From: Brevundimonas bullata
Lineage (GTDB): Bacteria; Pseudomonadota; Alphaproteobacteria; Caulobacterales; Caulobacteraceae
Assembly: GCF_014207965.1 (NCBI RefSeq)
Contig: NZ_JACHLM010000003.1
Span: 434,001 to 498,000, forward strand
DNA length: 64,000 nt
Direction of reading: 5' to 3'
Positions 42,662 through 51,626 of this stretch are shown here, piece after piece. A program made the translations under genes and the position numbers. The notes under the pieces were generated by a model. It was not told the DNA's origin. It searched no databases and saw only the letters and a program-made list of their open reading frames with translations. Every line of letters begins with the position of its first letter. Position 1 is the stretch's first letter.

Positions 42662-42690
42662 TTGACCGCTCAGGAGGTCCCCCCTATTAG
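42662..42690 (+). promoter_or_regulatory. Promoter of tRNA-Leu
   Basis: TTGACC (42662-42667), a 17-base spacer and TATTAG (42685-42690), about 30 bases before the tRNA. A TTTTTTC...GAAAAAA inverted repeat lies immediately upstream. Confidence 0.65.
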
Positions 42691-42718
42691 ATCGCTCCTC
42701 GGCGGGGCGACCCACCGG

Positions 42719-42805
<87 letters not shown>

Positions 42806-42961
42806 TATTCTCAAGCGGCGTCGTATCCCACGGATACGGCGCCGTTTGTCATTTCAGCCCTCCTCTTTTCTCGTACGGCGGCAAAGGTTGGCGCTGCGTC
42901 CTAGCGATAGCGCGCGGTTCGTCTATGTTGTCGCCCTGATCGACCACCCGAGTTTCTGCCC

Positions 42962-43576
42962 ATGACCGTTTACCTGCACGAAGGCGACCTGCCCGACGGC
43001 CTCGACCTCGGCCCGGAGGTCGCGATCGATTCCGAGACCATGGGTCTGCGCTTCCGTCGCGACCCGCTGTGCGTGGTGCAACTGTCATCGGGCAATGGCG
43101 ACGCCCATGTCGTGCGCATGAGCCGCCCCGACTATGACTGCCCCAACCTGAAGCGGCTGCTGGCCGACCCCAAGGTGTTGAAGCTGTTCCACTTCGGCCG
43201 CTTCGACATCGGCATGTTCGACCTGCACCTCGGCGTCGAGACGCGTCCGGTCTATTGCACCAAGATCGCCTCCAAGCTGGCCCGCACCTATACCGACCGT
43301 CACGGTCTGAAGGACGTGGCGCGCGAACTGGCCGGGGTGGACATGTCCAAGGCCCAGCAGAGCTCGGACTGGGGTTCGCCGGTCCTGTCGCAGGCCCAGC
43401 TGGACTACGCCGCCTCGGACGTTCTCTATCTGCACGCCATCAAGGCAAAGCTGGACCTCATGCTGGAGCGCGAAGGCCGCGCCGAGCTGGCCCGCGCCTG
43501 CTTCGACTTCCTGCCTACCCGTTCGCGTCTCGACCTGGCCGGTTGGGACGAGATCGACATCTTCGCGCACGCCTAA
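42962..43576 (+). CDS. rnd: RNase D-like 3'-5' exonuclease
   Basis: 204 aa DEDDy exonuclease. Motif I is AIDSETMGL (residues 21-29), motif II HFGRFDIGMFDL (about 76-87), motif III LDYAASDVLYL (about 143-153) with the Tyr. It is much shorter than E. coli RNase D and lacks the HRDC domains, as in Caulobacterales and related lineages. Trims tRNA or other RNA 3' ends. It begins the lpt gene block, with 8 bases to lptC. Confidence 0.9.
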   Translation: MTVYLHEGDLPDGLDLGPEVAIDSETMGLRFRRDPLCVVQLSSGNGDAHVVRMSRPDYDCPNLKRLLADPKVLKLFHFGRFDIGMFDLHLGVETRPVYCTKIASKLARTYTDRHGLKDVARELAGVDMSKAQQSSDWGSPVLSQAQLDYAASDVLYLHAIKAKLDLMLEREGRAELARACFDFLPTRSRLDLAGWDEIDIFAHA

Positions 43577-43584
43577 GGACGAGC

Positions 43585-44247
43585 ATGAGCGACCGCGACG
43601 CCCAGGAAGCGCGCAAGCGCGCCGACGAGGCCCGGGTCGCCCAGGCCGGCGAGCGCTGGCGCGCGCGCTCGCGCCGGGTCAAGCTGTACCGCCGCGTCCT
43701 CCCCATCGTCATCCTGATGCTGGCGGGCGGAGCCCTGACCTGGACCGTGTTCCGCACCGTCATGTCGGGGGTCGAGCGCAAGGCCAGCGAGACGCGTGAG
43801 ATCCGCCTCGACAATCCCATGTTCCACGGCCAGGACGCGCAAGGGCGCTCCTTCGTCATCGGCGCCCAGGGCGCGATCCGCGATCCGGCCACCGGCTATT
43901 TCCGCCTGGTCGGCCCCCTGCTCCGTCTAAACCTGGGCGGGCGCAAGGTGACGGAACTGACGGCGGACGGCGGCACCTATATCGAGCCCAGCCGCAAGGT
44001 GGTGATCGGGCCGAACGTCAAGATTTCGGACGGCGGCTCCGGCTTCGTCCTGACCACGCCTGAAGCCGTGGTCGACACCAACACCGGCGTCGTGACGGGC
44101 GACAAGGGCGTCCAGGGGCAAGGGCCTCTTGGAACCATCAATGCTTCGTCCTATGCCATCTATGATCAGGGCCAACGGGTCGTCTTCAGCGGCCAGGGCG
44201 ACAACAAGATAAGCGGGACCATCAACCCCGCGGGATCCGGCAAATGA
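43585..44247 (+). CDS. lptC: LPS export protein LptC
   Basis: 220 aa. Basic cytosolic N-terminus, one membrane anchor (LPIVILMLAGGALTWTVF), then a periplasmic beta-jellyroll (LDNPMFHGQDAQGRSFVIGAQGA, LSVG-like LTADGGTYIEPSRKVVIG). It forms the inner-membrane end of the Lpt bridge with LptBFG. ATG at 43585. The stop overlaps lptA (ATGA). Confidence 0.9.
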   Translation: MSDRDAQEARKRADEARVAQAGERWRARSRRVKLYRRVLPIVILMLAGGALTWTVFRTVMSGVERKASETREIRLDNPMFHGQDAQGRSFVIGAQGAIRDPATGYFRLVGPLLRLNLGGRKVTELTADGGTYIEPSRKVVIGPNVKISDGGSGFVLTTPEAVVDTNTGVVTGDKGVQGQGPLGTINASSYAIYDQGQRVVFSGQGDNKISGTINPAGSGK

Positions 44248-44726
44248 CCATGTCCAAGTCGAACACCATGATCGCAGGCGCCGCCCTGCTGCTGGCCCTG
44301 ACGGTCCCCGCGGCCTCGGGCGCTCAAAGCCGCGCCGACGCCTCAAAGGAGCCGGTCCAGTACGGCGCCGACGGCGGCGAATACACGCCCAACGGCTTCG
44401 CCCTGCGCGGCCGGGCCGAACTGACCCAGGGCGGCAATCGCCTGCGCGCCGACGCCATCACCGGCGTTACGGCCAATGGCGATCTCAGCCGGGTCGAGGC
44501 GACGGGCAATGTCTATTTCGTCACCCCGGACCAGAGCATGCGCGGCGACCGCGCCGTCTATACCCTGGGCAACGCCGAGGTGGTGGTGACGGGCGACGTC
44601 ATCCTGACCCAGGGCAAGAACGTCCTGACCGGCAGCCGCCTCGTTTATAACGTCCGCACCGAGACGGCGCGCATGGAAGGCGGAAACGGCCGCGTCCAGG
44701 GCGTCTTCTATCCGCAAGGGAACTGA
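44244..44726 (+). CDS. lptA: LPS export protein LptA (OstA-like)
   Basis: 160 aa periplasmic bridge protein. A signal peptide (to about residue 27, ASGAQS) precedes OstA-type repeats (GEYTPNGFALRGRAELTQGGNRLRAD, GNVYFVTPDQSMRGDRAVYTLGNAEVVVTGDVILTQG). It shuttles LPS across the periplasm. Co-translated with lptC and 6 bases before lptB. Confidence 0.92.
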   Translation: MTMSKSNTMIAGAALLLALTVPAASGAQSRADASKEPVQYGADGGEYTPNGFALRGRAELTQGGNRLRADAITGVTANGDLSRVEATGNVYFVTPDQSMRGDRAVYTLGNAEVVVTGDVILTQGKNVLTGSRLVYNVRTETARMEGGNGRVQGVFYPQGN

Positions 44727-44732
44727 CCCCGT

Positions 44733-45530
44733 TTGGCGCGCAAGGAACTTTCAGCCCTCAACCTCGATCAGGCGGACGCTGACGACGCGCCCGCCCCTGA
44801 AGAGGCGCGCCATACCGGCCTGCGCGTCGAGCACATCGCCCGCAGCTTCGGCCAGCGTCAGGTGGTCAAGGACGTCTCCCTGACTGTCCAGCGCGGCGAG
44901 GTCTGCGGCCTGCTGGGCCCCAACGGCGCCGGCAAGACCACCTGCTTCTACATGATCACCGGCCTGATCCCGGCCGACAGCGGCTCGATCTGGCTGGACG
45001 GCGAAGAGATCACCCAGCAGCCCATGTATCAGCGCGCCCGCATGGGCCTGGGCTATCTGGCCCAGGAAGCCTCCATCTTCCGCGGCATGACGGTCGAACA
45101 GAACATTAAGGCCGTGGTCGAACTGCACGAGAAGACCGCCGCCGGCGTGCAGCAGGAAACCAGCCGACTGCTGGAAGAGCTGCGCATCGACCACCTGCGT
45201 CACGCCCCGGCCACCGGCCTGTCGGGCGGCGAGCGCCGCCGCGTCGAGATCGCCCGGGCTTTGGCCGCGCGGCCCAGCTTCATGCTGCTGGACGAACCCT
45301 TCGCCGGCATCGACCCCCTGGCCATCGCCGACATCCGTCACGTGATCCGCTATCTGTCCAGCCAGGGCATCGGCGTGCTGATCACCGACCACAACGTCCG
45401 CGAGACCCTGGACATCATCGACCGCGTCTCGATCATCTCGGCCGGTTCGGTCCTGTTCGAAGGCACGGCGAACGAGGCTGTTCGCGACCCCGAGGTCCGC
45501 CGCGTCTATCTGGGCGAAATGTTCGGCTGA
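44733..45530 (+). CDS. lptB: LPS export ABC-transporter ATPase LptB
   Basis: 265 aa. Walker A LLGPNGAGKTT (about 60-70), signature LSGGERRR (about 163-170), Walker B FMLLDEPFAGID (about 185-196), H-loop TDHNV. TTG start with only a GCGC spacer from lptA. The extra 25 N-terminal residues may be untranslated if an internal start is used. It powers LPS extraction from the inner membrane. Length after the extension is normal for the family. Confidence 0.95.
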   Translation: MARKELSALNLDQADADDAPAPEEARHTGLRVEHIARSFGQRQVVKDVSLTVQRGEVCGLLGPNGAGKTTCFYMITGLIPADSGSIWLDGEEITQQPMYQRARMGLGYLAQEASIFRGMTVEQNIKAVVELHEKTAAGVQQETSRLLEELRIDHLRHAPATGLSGGERRRVEIARALAARPSFMLLDEPFAGIDPLAIADIRHVIRYLSSQGIGVLITDHNVRETLDIIDRVSIISAGSVLFEGTANEAVRDPEVRRVYLGEMFG

Positions 45531-45637
45531 CACACCGCGGCGTTCTGTCGAACGCGCCGTTCGCCAGACGTTAAACTCTCTGCCCCACGATCCCAGCAAG
45601 AACCGGGCCAACAGGCCATCGGAGGGATTGAAACGAC

Positions 45638-47152
45638 GTGATCGGTCAGAGGCTTGAGGTCAGGCAGGGTCAGGGGCTGGTCATCACGCCCCAGCTGCAG
45701 CAGGCGATCAAGCTGCTGCAACTGTCGAATCTCGAGCTGGAAGCCTTTGTCGAGGGCGAGCTGGAACGCAATCCCCTGCTGCAACGTGACGAGGGCGACG
45801 CAGGCGGCGAGCCCACGAACGAGCCCGCCGAGGCCGCCGCCTTGGGCGAGGCGGGCGAGCTGCAATTCACCGAACCGTCCGGCGACGCCGAGCGCGCCAT
45901 GGATGCGCGCGCCGAGGACATGCACGACGACGCCCCGCCAGGCGAACGCGACGCCGACCGCAAGCGTGATGCGGGTGAGATCGGCGAACAACCCGGTCTG
46001 TCCGACTGGTCCCGCGCTGGCGGCGGCGGCATGGACGGCGAGGACATGGAGCGGCCGGACACGCGCGAGATCACTTTGTGGGAGCACCTGCAGGCCCAGG
46101 CTTCATCCGCAGGGTTCAGCGCCGCCGACCACGCCATAGCCCTGACTCTGATCGACGCCACCGACGAGGGCGGCTATCTACGCGGCGATCTACAAGAATT
46201 CGCCGACCGGCTGGGCGTGGACCTGGCGCGGGTCGAGGCGGTCCTCACCGTCTGCCACGGCTTTGAGCCGACCGGCGTCATGGCGCGTTCAGCGCCGGAG
46301 TGCCTGAGGCTTCAATTGGTAGAGCGTAATCGCTTCGACCCGGCCATGGCCGCCCTTCTGGACAACCTGGAACTGCTGGCGCGGCGCGACCTGTCGGCCT
46401 TGCGCAAGGTGTGCGGGGTCGACGCCGAAGACCTGAACGACATGATCGCCGAGCTGAAGGGCCTGACGCCGCGCCCCGGAGCCGGCTTTGGCGGCGAGCC
46501 CGCCCAGATGGTCGTGCCCGACGTCCATGTACGACCCGACCCCGCCGGCGGGTGGCGGGTCGAGTTGAACAGCGACACCCTGCCCCGCCTCCTGATGGAC
46601 AAGCGCTATCACGGCGTGGTCGCCGCCGGGGCTCGTTCGAACACAGAAAAGGCCTTCGTGGCCGACTGCGCCGCCCAGGCCAGCTGGCTGGTCAAGTCAC
46701 TGGATCAGCGGGCCAAGACCATCCTCAAGGTCGGCTCCGAGATCGTACGCCAGCAGGACGCCTTCCTGGCCTTCGGCGTCGAGTTCCTGCGCCCGCTCAA
46801 CCTGAAGACCGTAGCCGACGCCATCGGCATGCACGAATCGACGGTCAGTCGCGTCACCTCGAATAAATACGTCTCCACCCCGCGCGGGGTTTTCGAGCTG
46901 AAATTCTTCTTCACCGCCGCCATTCAGTCGTCGGACGGCGGCGCCCTGCACTCGGCCGAGGCCGTCCGTCACCGGATCAAGTCCATGATCGACAACGAGG
47001 CCGCCGACGGCGACGTGCTGAGCGACGACAGGATCGTCGAGATCCTCAACGAGACCGGGATCGACATCGCCCGCCGCACCGTGGCCAAATATCGGGAAGC
47101 CCTTAGAATTCCGTCTTCTGTCCAGCGTCGGCGGATGATGAAGGCCGGCTGA
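45638..47152 (+). CDS. rpoN: RNA polymerase sigma-54 factor
   Basis: 504 aa from a GTG. Region I is glutamine/leucine-rich (QGLVITPQLQQAIKLLQLSNLELEAFVEGEL). An acidic region II (about 45-125) is followed by the core-binding part and the RpoN box (TVAKYREALRIPSSVQRR), which binds the -24 element. In Caulobacterales sigma-54 drives late flagellar genes, including flagellins. GGAGGG lies upstream. It lies directly downstream of lptB, as is common. Confidence 0.95.
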   Translation: MIGQRLEVRQGQGLVITPQLQQAIKLLQLSNLELEAFVEGELERNPLLQRDEGDAGGEPTNEPAEAAALGEAGELQFTEPSGDAERAMDARAEDMHDDAPPGERDADRKRDAGEIGEQPGLSDWSRAGGGGMDGEDMERPDTREITLWEHLQAQASSAGFSAADHAIALTLIDATDEGGYLRGDLQEFADRLGVDLARVEAVLTVCHGFEPTGVMARSAPECLRLQLVERNRFDPAMAALLDNLELLARRDLSALRKVCGVDAEDLNDMIAELKGLTPRPGAGFGGEPAQMVVPDVHVRPDPAGGWRVELNSDTLPRLLMDKRYHGVVAAGARSNTEKAFVADCAAQASWLVKSLDQRAKTILKVGSEIVRQQDAFLAFGVEFLRPLNLKTVADAIGMHESTVSRVTSNKYVSTPRGVFELKFFFTAAIQSSDGGALHSAEAVRHRIKSMIDNEAADGDVLSDDRIVEILNETGIDIARRTVAKYREALRIPSSVQRRRMMKAG

Positions 47153-47222
47153 TCACGCTGCGGCCAAGCGTCACCACAAATCGGTGATCGGCGTTGACAC
47201 CAAACGCAACCCGTCGCGTTCT

Positions 47223-47876
47223 ATGCCTATGCAGATCCAAGTCAGCGGCAAGCAAGTGGATGTCGGCGAAGCGCTAAGCTCGCGCATCTCCCAGGAACTC
47301 GAAGAGGGAATCGGCAAGTATTTCGCCCGAGGGGGCGATGACGCCGAGGTCGTGGTGTCCAAGGACCGCCATGGCTTCCGCGTCGATTGCTGGGTCCGCC
47401 TGGCCTCGGGGCAAAGTCTTGTGACCACAGGCTTTGGCGGCGACGCCCACGCCGCCTTCTCGGACAGTCTGGACAAGCTTGAGAAGCGGGTCCGCCGCTA
47501 CAAGCGTCGCCTGAAAGACCATCACATTGGTCCCAAGGGCCTGTCGCCCGAGAAGACTGAGGATGCGGCGCGTGAAGTCGCCGCCATGACCGTCTTCCGT
47601 AATCCCGACACGGTCGAGGACGACGCCTTCGGCGAGGCTGGAACGCCCGACGAGCCCCCGCCCGTCGGCATGGTCATCGCCGAAACCGAATCGGAAATCC
47701 GCACCATCACGGTGGGCCGCGCGGTGCTGGAACTGGACATGACCGGCTATCCGATCGTCATGTTCCGCAACGCCGCTCACGGCGGCCTGGCGGTCGTCTA
47801 TCGTCGTCCGGACGGCAATGTCGGCTGGATCGATCCAGAGCGCACGCTCAAACAGAAAAACGGCACGGGGTCGTAA
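47223..47876 (+). CDS. hpf: Ribosome hibernation promoting factor, long form
   Basis: About 217 aa. The N-terminal HPF domain (MQIQVSGKQVDVGEALSSRISQELE, up to about residue 100) and the C-terminal dimerisation domain (VGRAVLELDMTGYPIVMFRNAAHGGLAVVYRRPDGNVGWIDPE) are both complete. Long HPF makes 100S ribosome dimers in stationary phase. Starts at 47184 (GTG), 47223 and 47229 are possible. I chose 47223. A conserved rpoN-hpf-ptsN order supports it. Confidence 0.93.
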   Translation: MPMQIQVSGKQVDVGEALSSRISQELEEGIGKYFARGGDDAEVVVSKDRHGFRVDCWVRLASGQSLVTTGFGGDAHAAFSDSLDKLEKRVRRYKRRLKDHHIGPKGLSPEKTEDAAREVAAMTVFRNPDTVEDDAFGEAGTPDEPPPVGMVIAETESEIRTITVGRAVLELDMTGYPIVMFRNAAHGGLAVVYRRPDGNVGWIDPERTLKQKNGTGS

Positions 47877-47953
47877 GGCTTCCCCGCGGGGCGCGAAGGC
47901 GCTAAAGACGCCTCGCCCTTCCGCAATGTCGGGTTCGAGCTTTCGGGGTCATC

Positions 47954-48418
47954 ATGGACATCGCTGATTTGTTGTCGTCGGGCGGGATCGTCCTGCGGGG
48001 CGGCGTGTCATCCAAACGCCAGGCGCTGCACACCGTGGCCGAGGCCGCGTCCATTGCTCTAGGCATCGACGAGGGTCGGGCGCTGGACGCCCTTCTGGAA
48101 CGCGAAGCCTTGGGCTCGACGGGACTGGGATCCGGCGTCGCCGTGCCCCACGCTCGGGTTCCCGGCCTGGACCGCGTCTGCGCCGTCTTCGTGCGGCTGG
48201 ACACGCCGGTGGCCTATGAGTCGGTCGACGATCGGCCCGTGGACCTGCTGTTCGCCCTGTTCGCGCCGGTGAACGCGGGCGCCGAGCATCTGCGGGCGCT
48301 GGCGGCGGTGTCGCGCGCCATGCGATCGCCGCAACTGCGCGAACACCTGCGTCAGGCCCGCACAGTCGACGCGGTCCGCGCTCTGTTCGTCAAGGACGCC
48401 CCTGTCGCCGCCGCCTGA
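47954..48418 (+). CDS. ptsN: PTS EIIA-Ntr protein PtsN
   Basis: 154 aa PTS fructose/nitrogen-type EIIA domain. The phosphorylated His lies in SGVAVPHARVPGL (about residue 67). VDLLFALFAPVNAGAEHLRALAAVSRAMRSP is typical. Links nitrogen PTS signalling to potassium transport or stress in proteobacteria. Last of the rpoN-hpf-ptsN set. Confidence 0.93.
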   Translation: MDIADLLSSGGIVLRGGVSSKRQALHTVAEAASIALGIDEGRALDALLEREALGSTGLGSGVAVPHARVPGLDRVCAVFVRLDTPVAYESVDDRPVDLLFALFAPVNAGAEHLRALAAVSRAMRSPQLREHLRQARTVDAVRALFVKDAPVAAA

Positions 48419-48457
48419 CCAAGCGGCCGCCGCCGACTGGCCGATAGCGCACTAAAA

Positions 48458-48712
48458 TCAATGCACTGAGACGGGTTCCAGCTCGTGCGCCGCCGCAGCC
48501 GCAAAGGCGGTCTCGCGGTCCAGCATGACGGCCAGACGCTCGCCGTCGGCGCCGTGGACGGCGTAGAGGATCTGGTCGGGGTCGATGCTCAGATCCGGGG
48601 CGACCTCAACGTGGGCGTCTTCCATCACGTCAGACGCGCGGATCGCGCGCACATAGACGAGGTCAGGCGCCCCAAGGCCGGCGAAGTCTTTGTTATTCAT
48701 AACAGGCGTCAT
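48458..48712 (-). CDS. DUF1150 family protein
   Basis: 84 aa with the DUF1150 pattern (GAPDLVYVRAIRASDV, SIDPDQILYAVHGADGERLAVMLDRETAFAAAAAHELEPVSVH). AAGGAGG lies 7 bases before the ATG at 48712. It lies directly downstream of an hsp20 gene, the usual pairing in alphaproteobacteria, suggesting a stress function. Mechanism unknown. Confidence 0.82.
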   Translation of the reverse strand: MTPVMNNKDFAGLGAPDLVYVRAIRASDVMEDAHVEVAPDLSIDPDQILYAVHGADGERLAVMLDRETAFAAAAAHELEPVSVH

Positions 48713-48771
48713 AGGACCGCCTCCTTACGCTTCACTAAATGCCCGACAAACCGGGCGGTTCGACGGTGAAA

Positions 48772-49191
48772 TCAGCCCGTCGTGATGGGGATGCGGCGGA
48801 CCTGCCGCTCCTGTTCAGGACGAACCATGTCGACGTGCAGCAGGCCGTGTTCCAGCCTCGCCTCGGCGACCTCCAGGCCGTCGGCCAACACGAAGCTGCG
48901 GACGAAGCCGCGCGCCGCTATGCCGCGATGCAGAAAAGCCTGCTCGCCCTTACCGGCTTCATCGCGCTTGCCCGCAATGGTCAGCTGACGACCTTCCAGA
49001 GTGATGGCCAGTTCGTCGGGTGCAAATCCGGCCACGGCCAGACTGATGCGGACAGCCGCATCGCCGAGCTGCTCCACATTATATGGGGGATAGCTCTCGG
49101 CAGCAGCCTTGGCGGCGCGGTCGATCAGAGCGCGGGTATGGTCAAACCCCAGCAGAAAGGGGCTGTCGAACAGTATGGTGCGCGTCGTCAT
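48772..49191 (-). CDS. Hsp20 family small heat-shock protein (IbpA-like)
   Basis: 139 aa from the ATG at 49191 (an upstream ATG at 49245 is possible). An alpha-crystallin domain (YPPYNVEQLGDAAVRISLAVAGFAPDELAITLEGRQLTIAGKR) includes the ARGFVRSFVLADGLEVAEARLEHGLLHVDMVRP segment. The IxI-like C-terminal motif is RRIPI. It holds unfolding proteins and prevents aggregation. Adjacent to DUF1150. Confidence 0.9.
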   Translation of the reverse strand: MTTRTILFDSPFLLGFDHTRALIDRAAKAAAESYPPYNVEQLGDAAVRISLAVAGFAPDELAITLEGRQLTIAGKRDEAGKGEQAFLHRGIAARGFVRSFVLADGLEVAEARLEHGLLHVDMVRPEQERQVRRIPITTG

Positions 49192-49393
49192 GGGGCCCTC
49201 GCAAACAAGCGACCGCAGCCGTCTGCGTCCTCCCTGATGCGGCAAGGACGCCCAACTGTCGGCGACAAATGGCTATGCGCGGCGGCCCGGTCAACCAGCA
49301 CATGGATCTGAAAGCTGTTCACGTCAGGTACAGATCGGAACCTTCACTTTAGCGGCGCGTTAGGCCCCTGTTACAAATATCGAAAGAATTTTC

Positions 49394-50065
49394 ATGCGCG
49401 CCCAATTCGTCGCCGCCATCAGTCTCGCCGCCCTGCTGGGCGCCACCGCCTGCACCACGACCGATCCTTACAGCTCGGCCCCGAACCGCAACAACACCGG
49501 CACTGGCGCCATCGCAGGCGCGCTGGGCGGCGCGGTTCTGGGCTACCTGACCAACACATCCAACGGCGAGCAAGGCCGTAAGAACGCCCTGATCGGCGCC
49601 GGCGTCGGCGCCCTGGCCGGAGCCGGCGTGGGCCAGTACATGGACCGTCAGCAACGCGCCCTGGAAGCCGAGCTGTCCGGCACCGGCGTCGGCGTGGCCC
49701 GTCAGGGCGACACCCTGGTGCTGCGCATGCCCTCCGACGTGACCTTCGCCACCAGCCAGTCCTCGATCGACAGCCGTTTCCTGCCCGTGCTGGCCGACGT
49801 GGCTCGGGTTCTCAACGAATATGATCGCTCGATGGTGGATGTTATCGGCCACACCGATTCCTCGGGCGGCGACGCGATCAACCAACCCCTGTCGGAGCGC
49901 CGCGCCTCTTCGGTCGCCGCCTATCTGATGGAAAATGGCGTGATCCGCGAACGCCTCTATGTCGCGGGCAACAGCGCGCGCAACCCGATCGGCGACAACA
50001 ACACGGTCGAAGGCAAGGCCAAGAACCGTCGCGTCGAGATCCTGATCCGTCCGTTCACGGGCTGA
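49394..50065 (+). CDS. OmpA-family lipoprotein with glycine zipper
   Basis: 223 aa. A lipoprotein signal (LLGATAC, cleavage before Cys20) is followed by a glycine zipper (GTGAIAGALGGAVLGYL, LIGAGVGALAGAGVGQYM) and a C-terminal OmpA-like peptidoglycan-binding domain (VDVIGHTDSSGGDAINQPLSERRASSVAAYL, RNRRVEI-type KNRRVEILI). Anchors the outer membrane to the wall. It has its own terminator. Confidence 0.92.
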   Translation: MRAQFVAAISLAALLGATACTTTDPYSSAPNRNNTGTGAIAGALGGAVLGYLTNTSNGEQGRKNALIGAGVGALAGAGVGQYMDRQQRALEAELSGTGVGVARQGDTLVLRMPSDVTFATSQSSIDSRFLPVLADVARVLNEYDRSMVDVIGHTDSSGGDAINQPLSERRASSVAAYLMENGVIRERLYVAGNSARNPIGDNNTVEGKAKNRRVEILIRPFTG

Positions 50066-50091
50066 TTTTCGGCTTCGGCTGGAACGACGAA

Positions 50092-50120
50092 GGGCGGCGC
50101 TCACGCGCCGCCCTTTTTTT
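50092..50120 (+). terminator. Intrinsic terminator of the OmpA-family lipoprotein gene
   Basis: 9-bp stem GGGCGGCGC/GCGCCGCCC with a TCAC loop and seven T, directly before the convergent UDP-glucose dehydrogenase gene. Confidence 0.9.
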
Positions 50121-50131
50121 GTGTCCGAGGC

Positions 50132-51451
50132 TTAGCGGGCGCTCTCAGGTCGCCCGATGGAGCTGTAGTGGAAGCCGCGCGCCTTCATATCCTCGGGTCG
50201 ATAGACGTTGCGCAGATCGACCATGACCGGTTGCTTCAGCAGCAGCTTGATCCGATCCAGATCCAGTGCGCGGAACTGATCCCACTCGGTCATGATGACC
50301 ACGACATCGGCGCCCTCGACGGCATCATAGGGGCCGTCGCGGAAGACCACGCCGTCCATCAGCTTGGCCGCCTCATGCATGCCCTCGGGATCGAAGGCCT
50401 GGACTGTCGCACCCATGGCCATCAGGGCCGGGGCCACATCCAGCGACGGCGCGTCGCGCATGTCGTCCGTGTTCGGCTTGAAGGTCAGACCCAGCAGGGC
50501 GACCGTCTTGCCCTTGAGATCCGTCCCGCCGAGGGCGGCGGCGACGCGATCCGCCATGGCCTTCTTGCGCGCGTCGTTGATCTCGACCGTCGTTTCGATC
50601 AGACGCAGCGGCGAACCGGCGTCGGTCGCCGTTCGCACCAGGGCCAGGGTGTCCTTGGGGAAGCAGGAGCCGCCGTAACCCGGCCCGGCGTGCAGGAATT
50701 TCGAGCCGATGCGGTTGTCCAGGCCAATGCCGCGCGCCACCTGCTGCACATCGGCGCCCAGGCTCTCGCACAGGTCGGCCATCTCGTTGATGAAGGTGAT
50801 CTTCAGCGCCAGGAAGGCGTTGGCGGCGTACTTGGTCAGCTCCGAAGTCCGACGGCCGGTAAACAGGATGGGCGTCTCGTTGAGGTTCAGCGGACGGTAG
50901 AGCTCGGTCATCAGGGGGCGGGCGCGCTCGTCCTCGATGCCGACTACGACCCGGTCGGGGCGCTTGAAGTCGCCGATGGCGGCGCCTTCGCGCAGGAACT
51001 CGGGGTTGGAGACCACGGCGAAATCGGCGTCCGGGCGACGGGCGCGGATGATACGCTCGATCTCGTCGCCGGTGCCGACCGGGACCGTCGACTTGGTGAC
51101 GATGACGGTGAAACCGTTGATCAGGTCGGCGATCTCCTCGGCGGCGGCGTAGACGTAGGACAGGTCGGCATGGCCGTCGCCACGGCGGGAGGGCGTGCCC
51201 ACGGCGATGAAGACCGCATCCGCCGTCCGAATGGCGTCAGCGCCGTCCAGAGCAAAGGACAGCCGACCGTCACGGACGTTGGCGGCGACCAGATCCTCAA
51301 GCCCCGGCTCATAGATGGGCATCCGTCCGGCGTTCAACCGGTCGATCTTGGCCGCGTCCTTGTCGACGCAGGTCACGACGTGGCCGAAGTCGGCGAAACA
51401 GGCTCCAGAGACAAGGCCGACGTAGCCAGTGCCGATCATTGCGACGCGCAT
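50132..51451 (-). CDS. ugd: UDP-glucose 6-dehydrogenase
   Basis: 439 aa. N-terminal Rossmann motif IGTGYVGLVSGACFAD, catalytic Cys block GPGYGGSCFPKDT (about 255-267), and the C-terminal UDP-binding domain with GLTFKPNTDDMRDAPS. It makes UDP-glucuronate for surface polysaccharide. Single gene with normal length. Confidence 0.95.
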   Translation of the reverse strand: MRVAMIGTGYVGLVSGACFADFGHVVTCVDKDAAKIDRLNAGRMPIYEPGLEDLVAANVRDGRLSFALDGADAIRTADAVFIAVGTPSRRGDGHADLSYVYAAAEEIADLINGFTVIVTKSTVPVGTGDEIERIIRARRPDADFAVVSNPEFLREGAAIGDFKRPDRVVVGIEDERARPLMTELYRPLNLNETPILFTGRRTSELTKYAANAFLALKITFINEMADLCESLGADVQQVARGIGLDNRIGSKFLHAGPGYGGSCFPKDTLALVRTATDAGSPLRLIETTVEINDARKKAMADRVAAALGGTDLKGKTVALLGLTFKPNTDDMRDAPSLDVAPALMAMGATVQAFDPEGMHEAAKLMDGVVFRDGPYDAVEGADVVVIMTEWDQFRALDLDRIKLLLKQPVMVDLRNVYRPEDMKARGFHYSSIGRPESAR

Positions 51452-51539
51452 GCGCTCATCCTCTCGATGCAGTCAGGCCGAAATAGCGGTCCAGCATGGC
51501 CTTTGCGAGTCGCCCGGCCAAGCCGCAAGCAAAGAAAAA

Positions 51540-51569
51540 GGGCGGCCGACCCGAATGGATCGACCGCCC
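51540..51569 (-). terminator. Intrinsic terminator of the OmpA barrel gene
   Basis: Minus-strand stem GGGCGGTCGATCC/GGGTCGGCCGCCC (13 bp, two wobble pairs) followed by TTTTTCTTT. Confidence 0.85.
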
Positions 51570-51626
51570 TCAATCTTATCGACCTTCGCGGTCATCGGGA
51601 CCGGCGTGAACCGGTCCCTCTGAGCC

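Noticed and set aside
43255..43584. In-frame N-terminal extension of lptC
   Set aside because: It overlaps the RNase D gene in another frame and is Arg-rich shadow sequence. The real start is the ATG at 43585.
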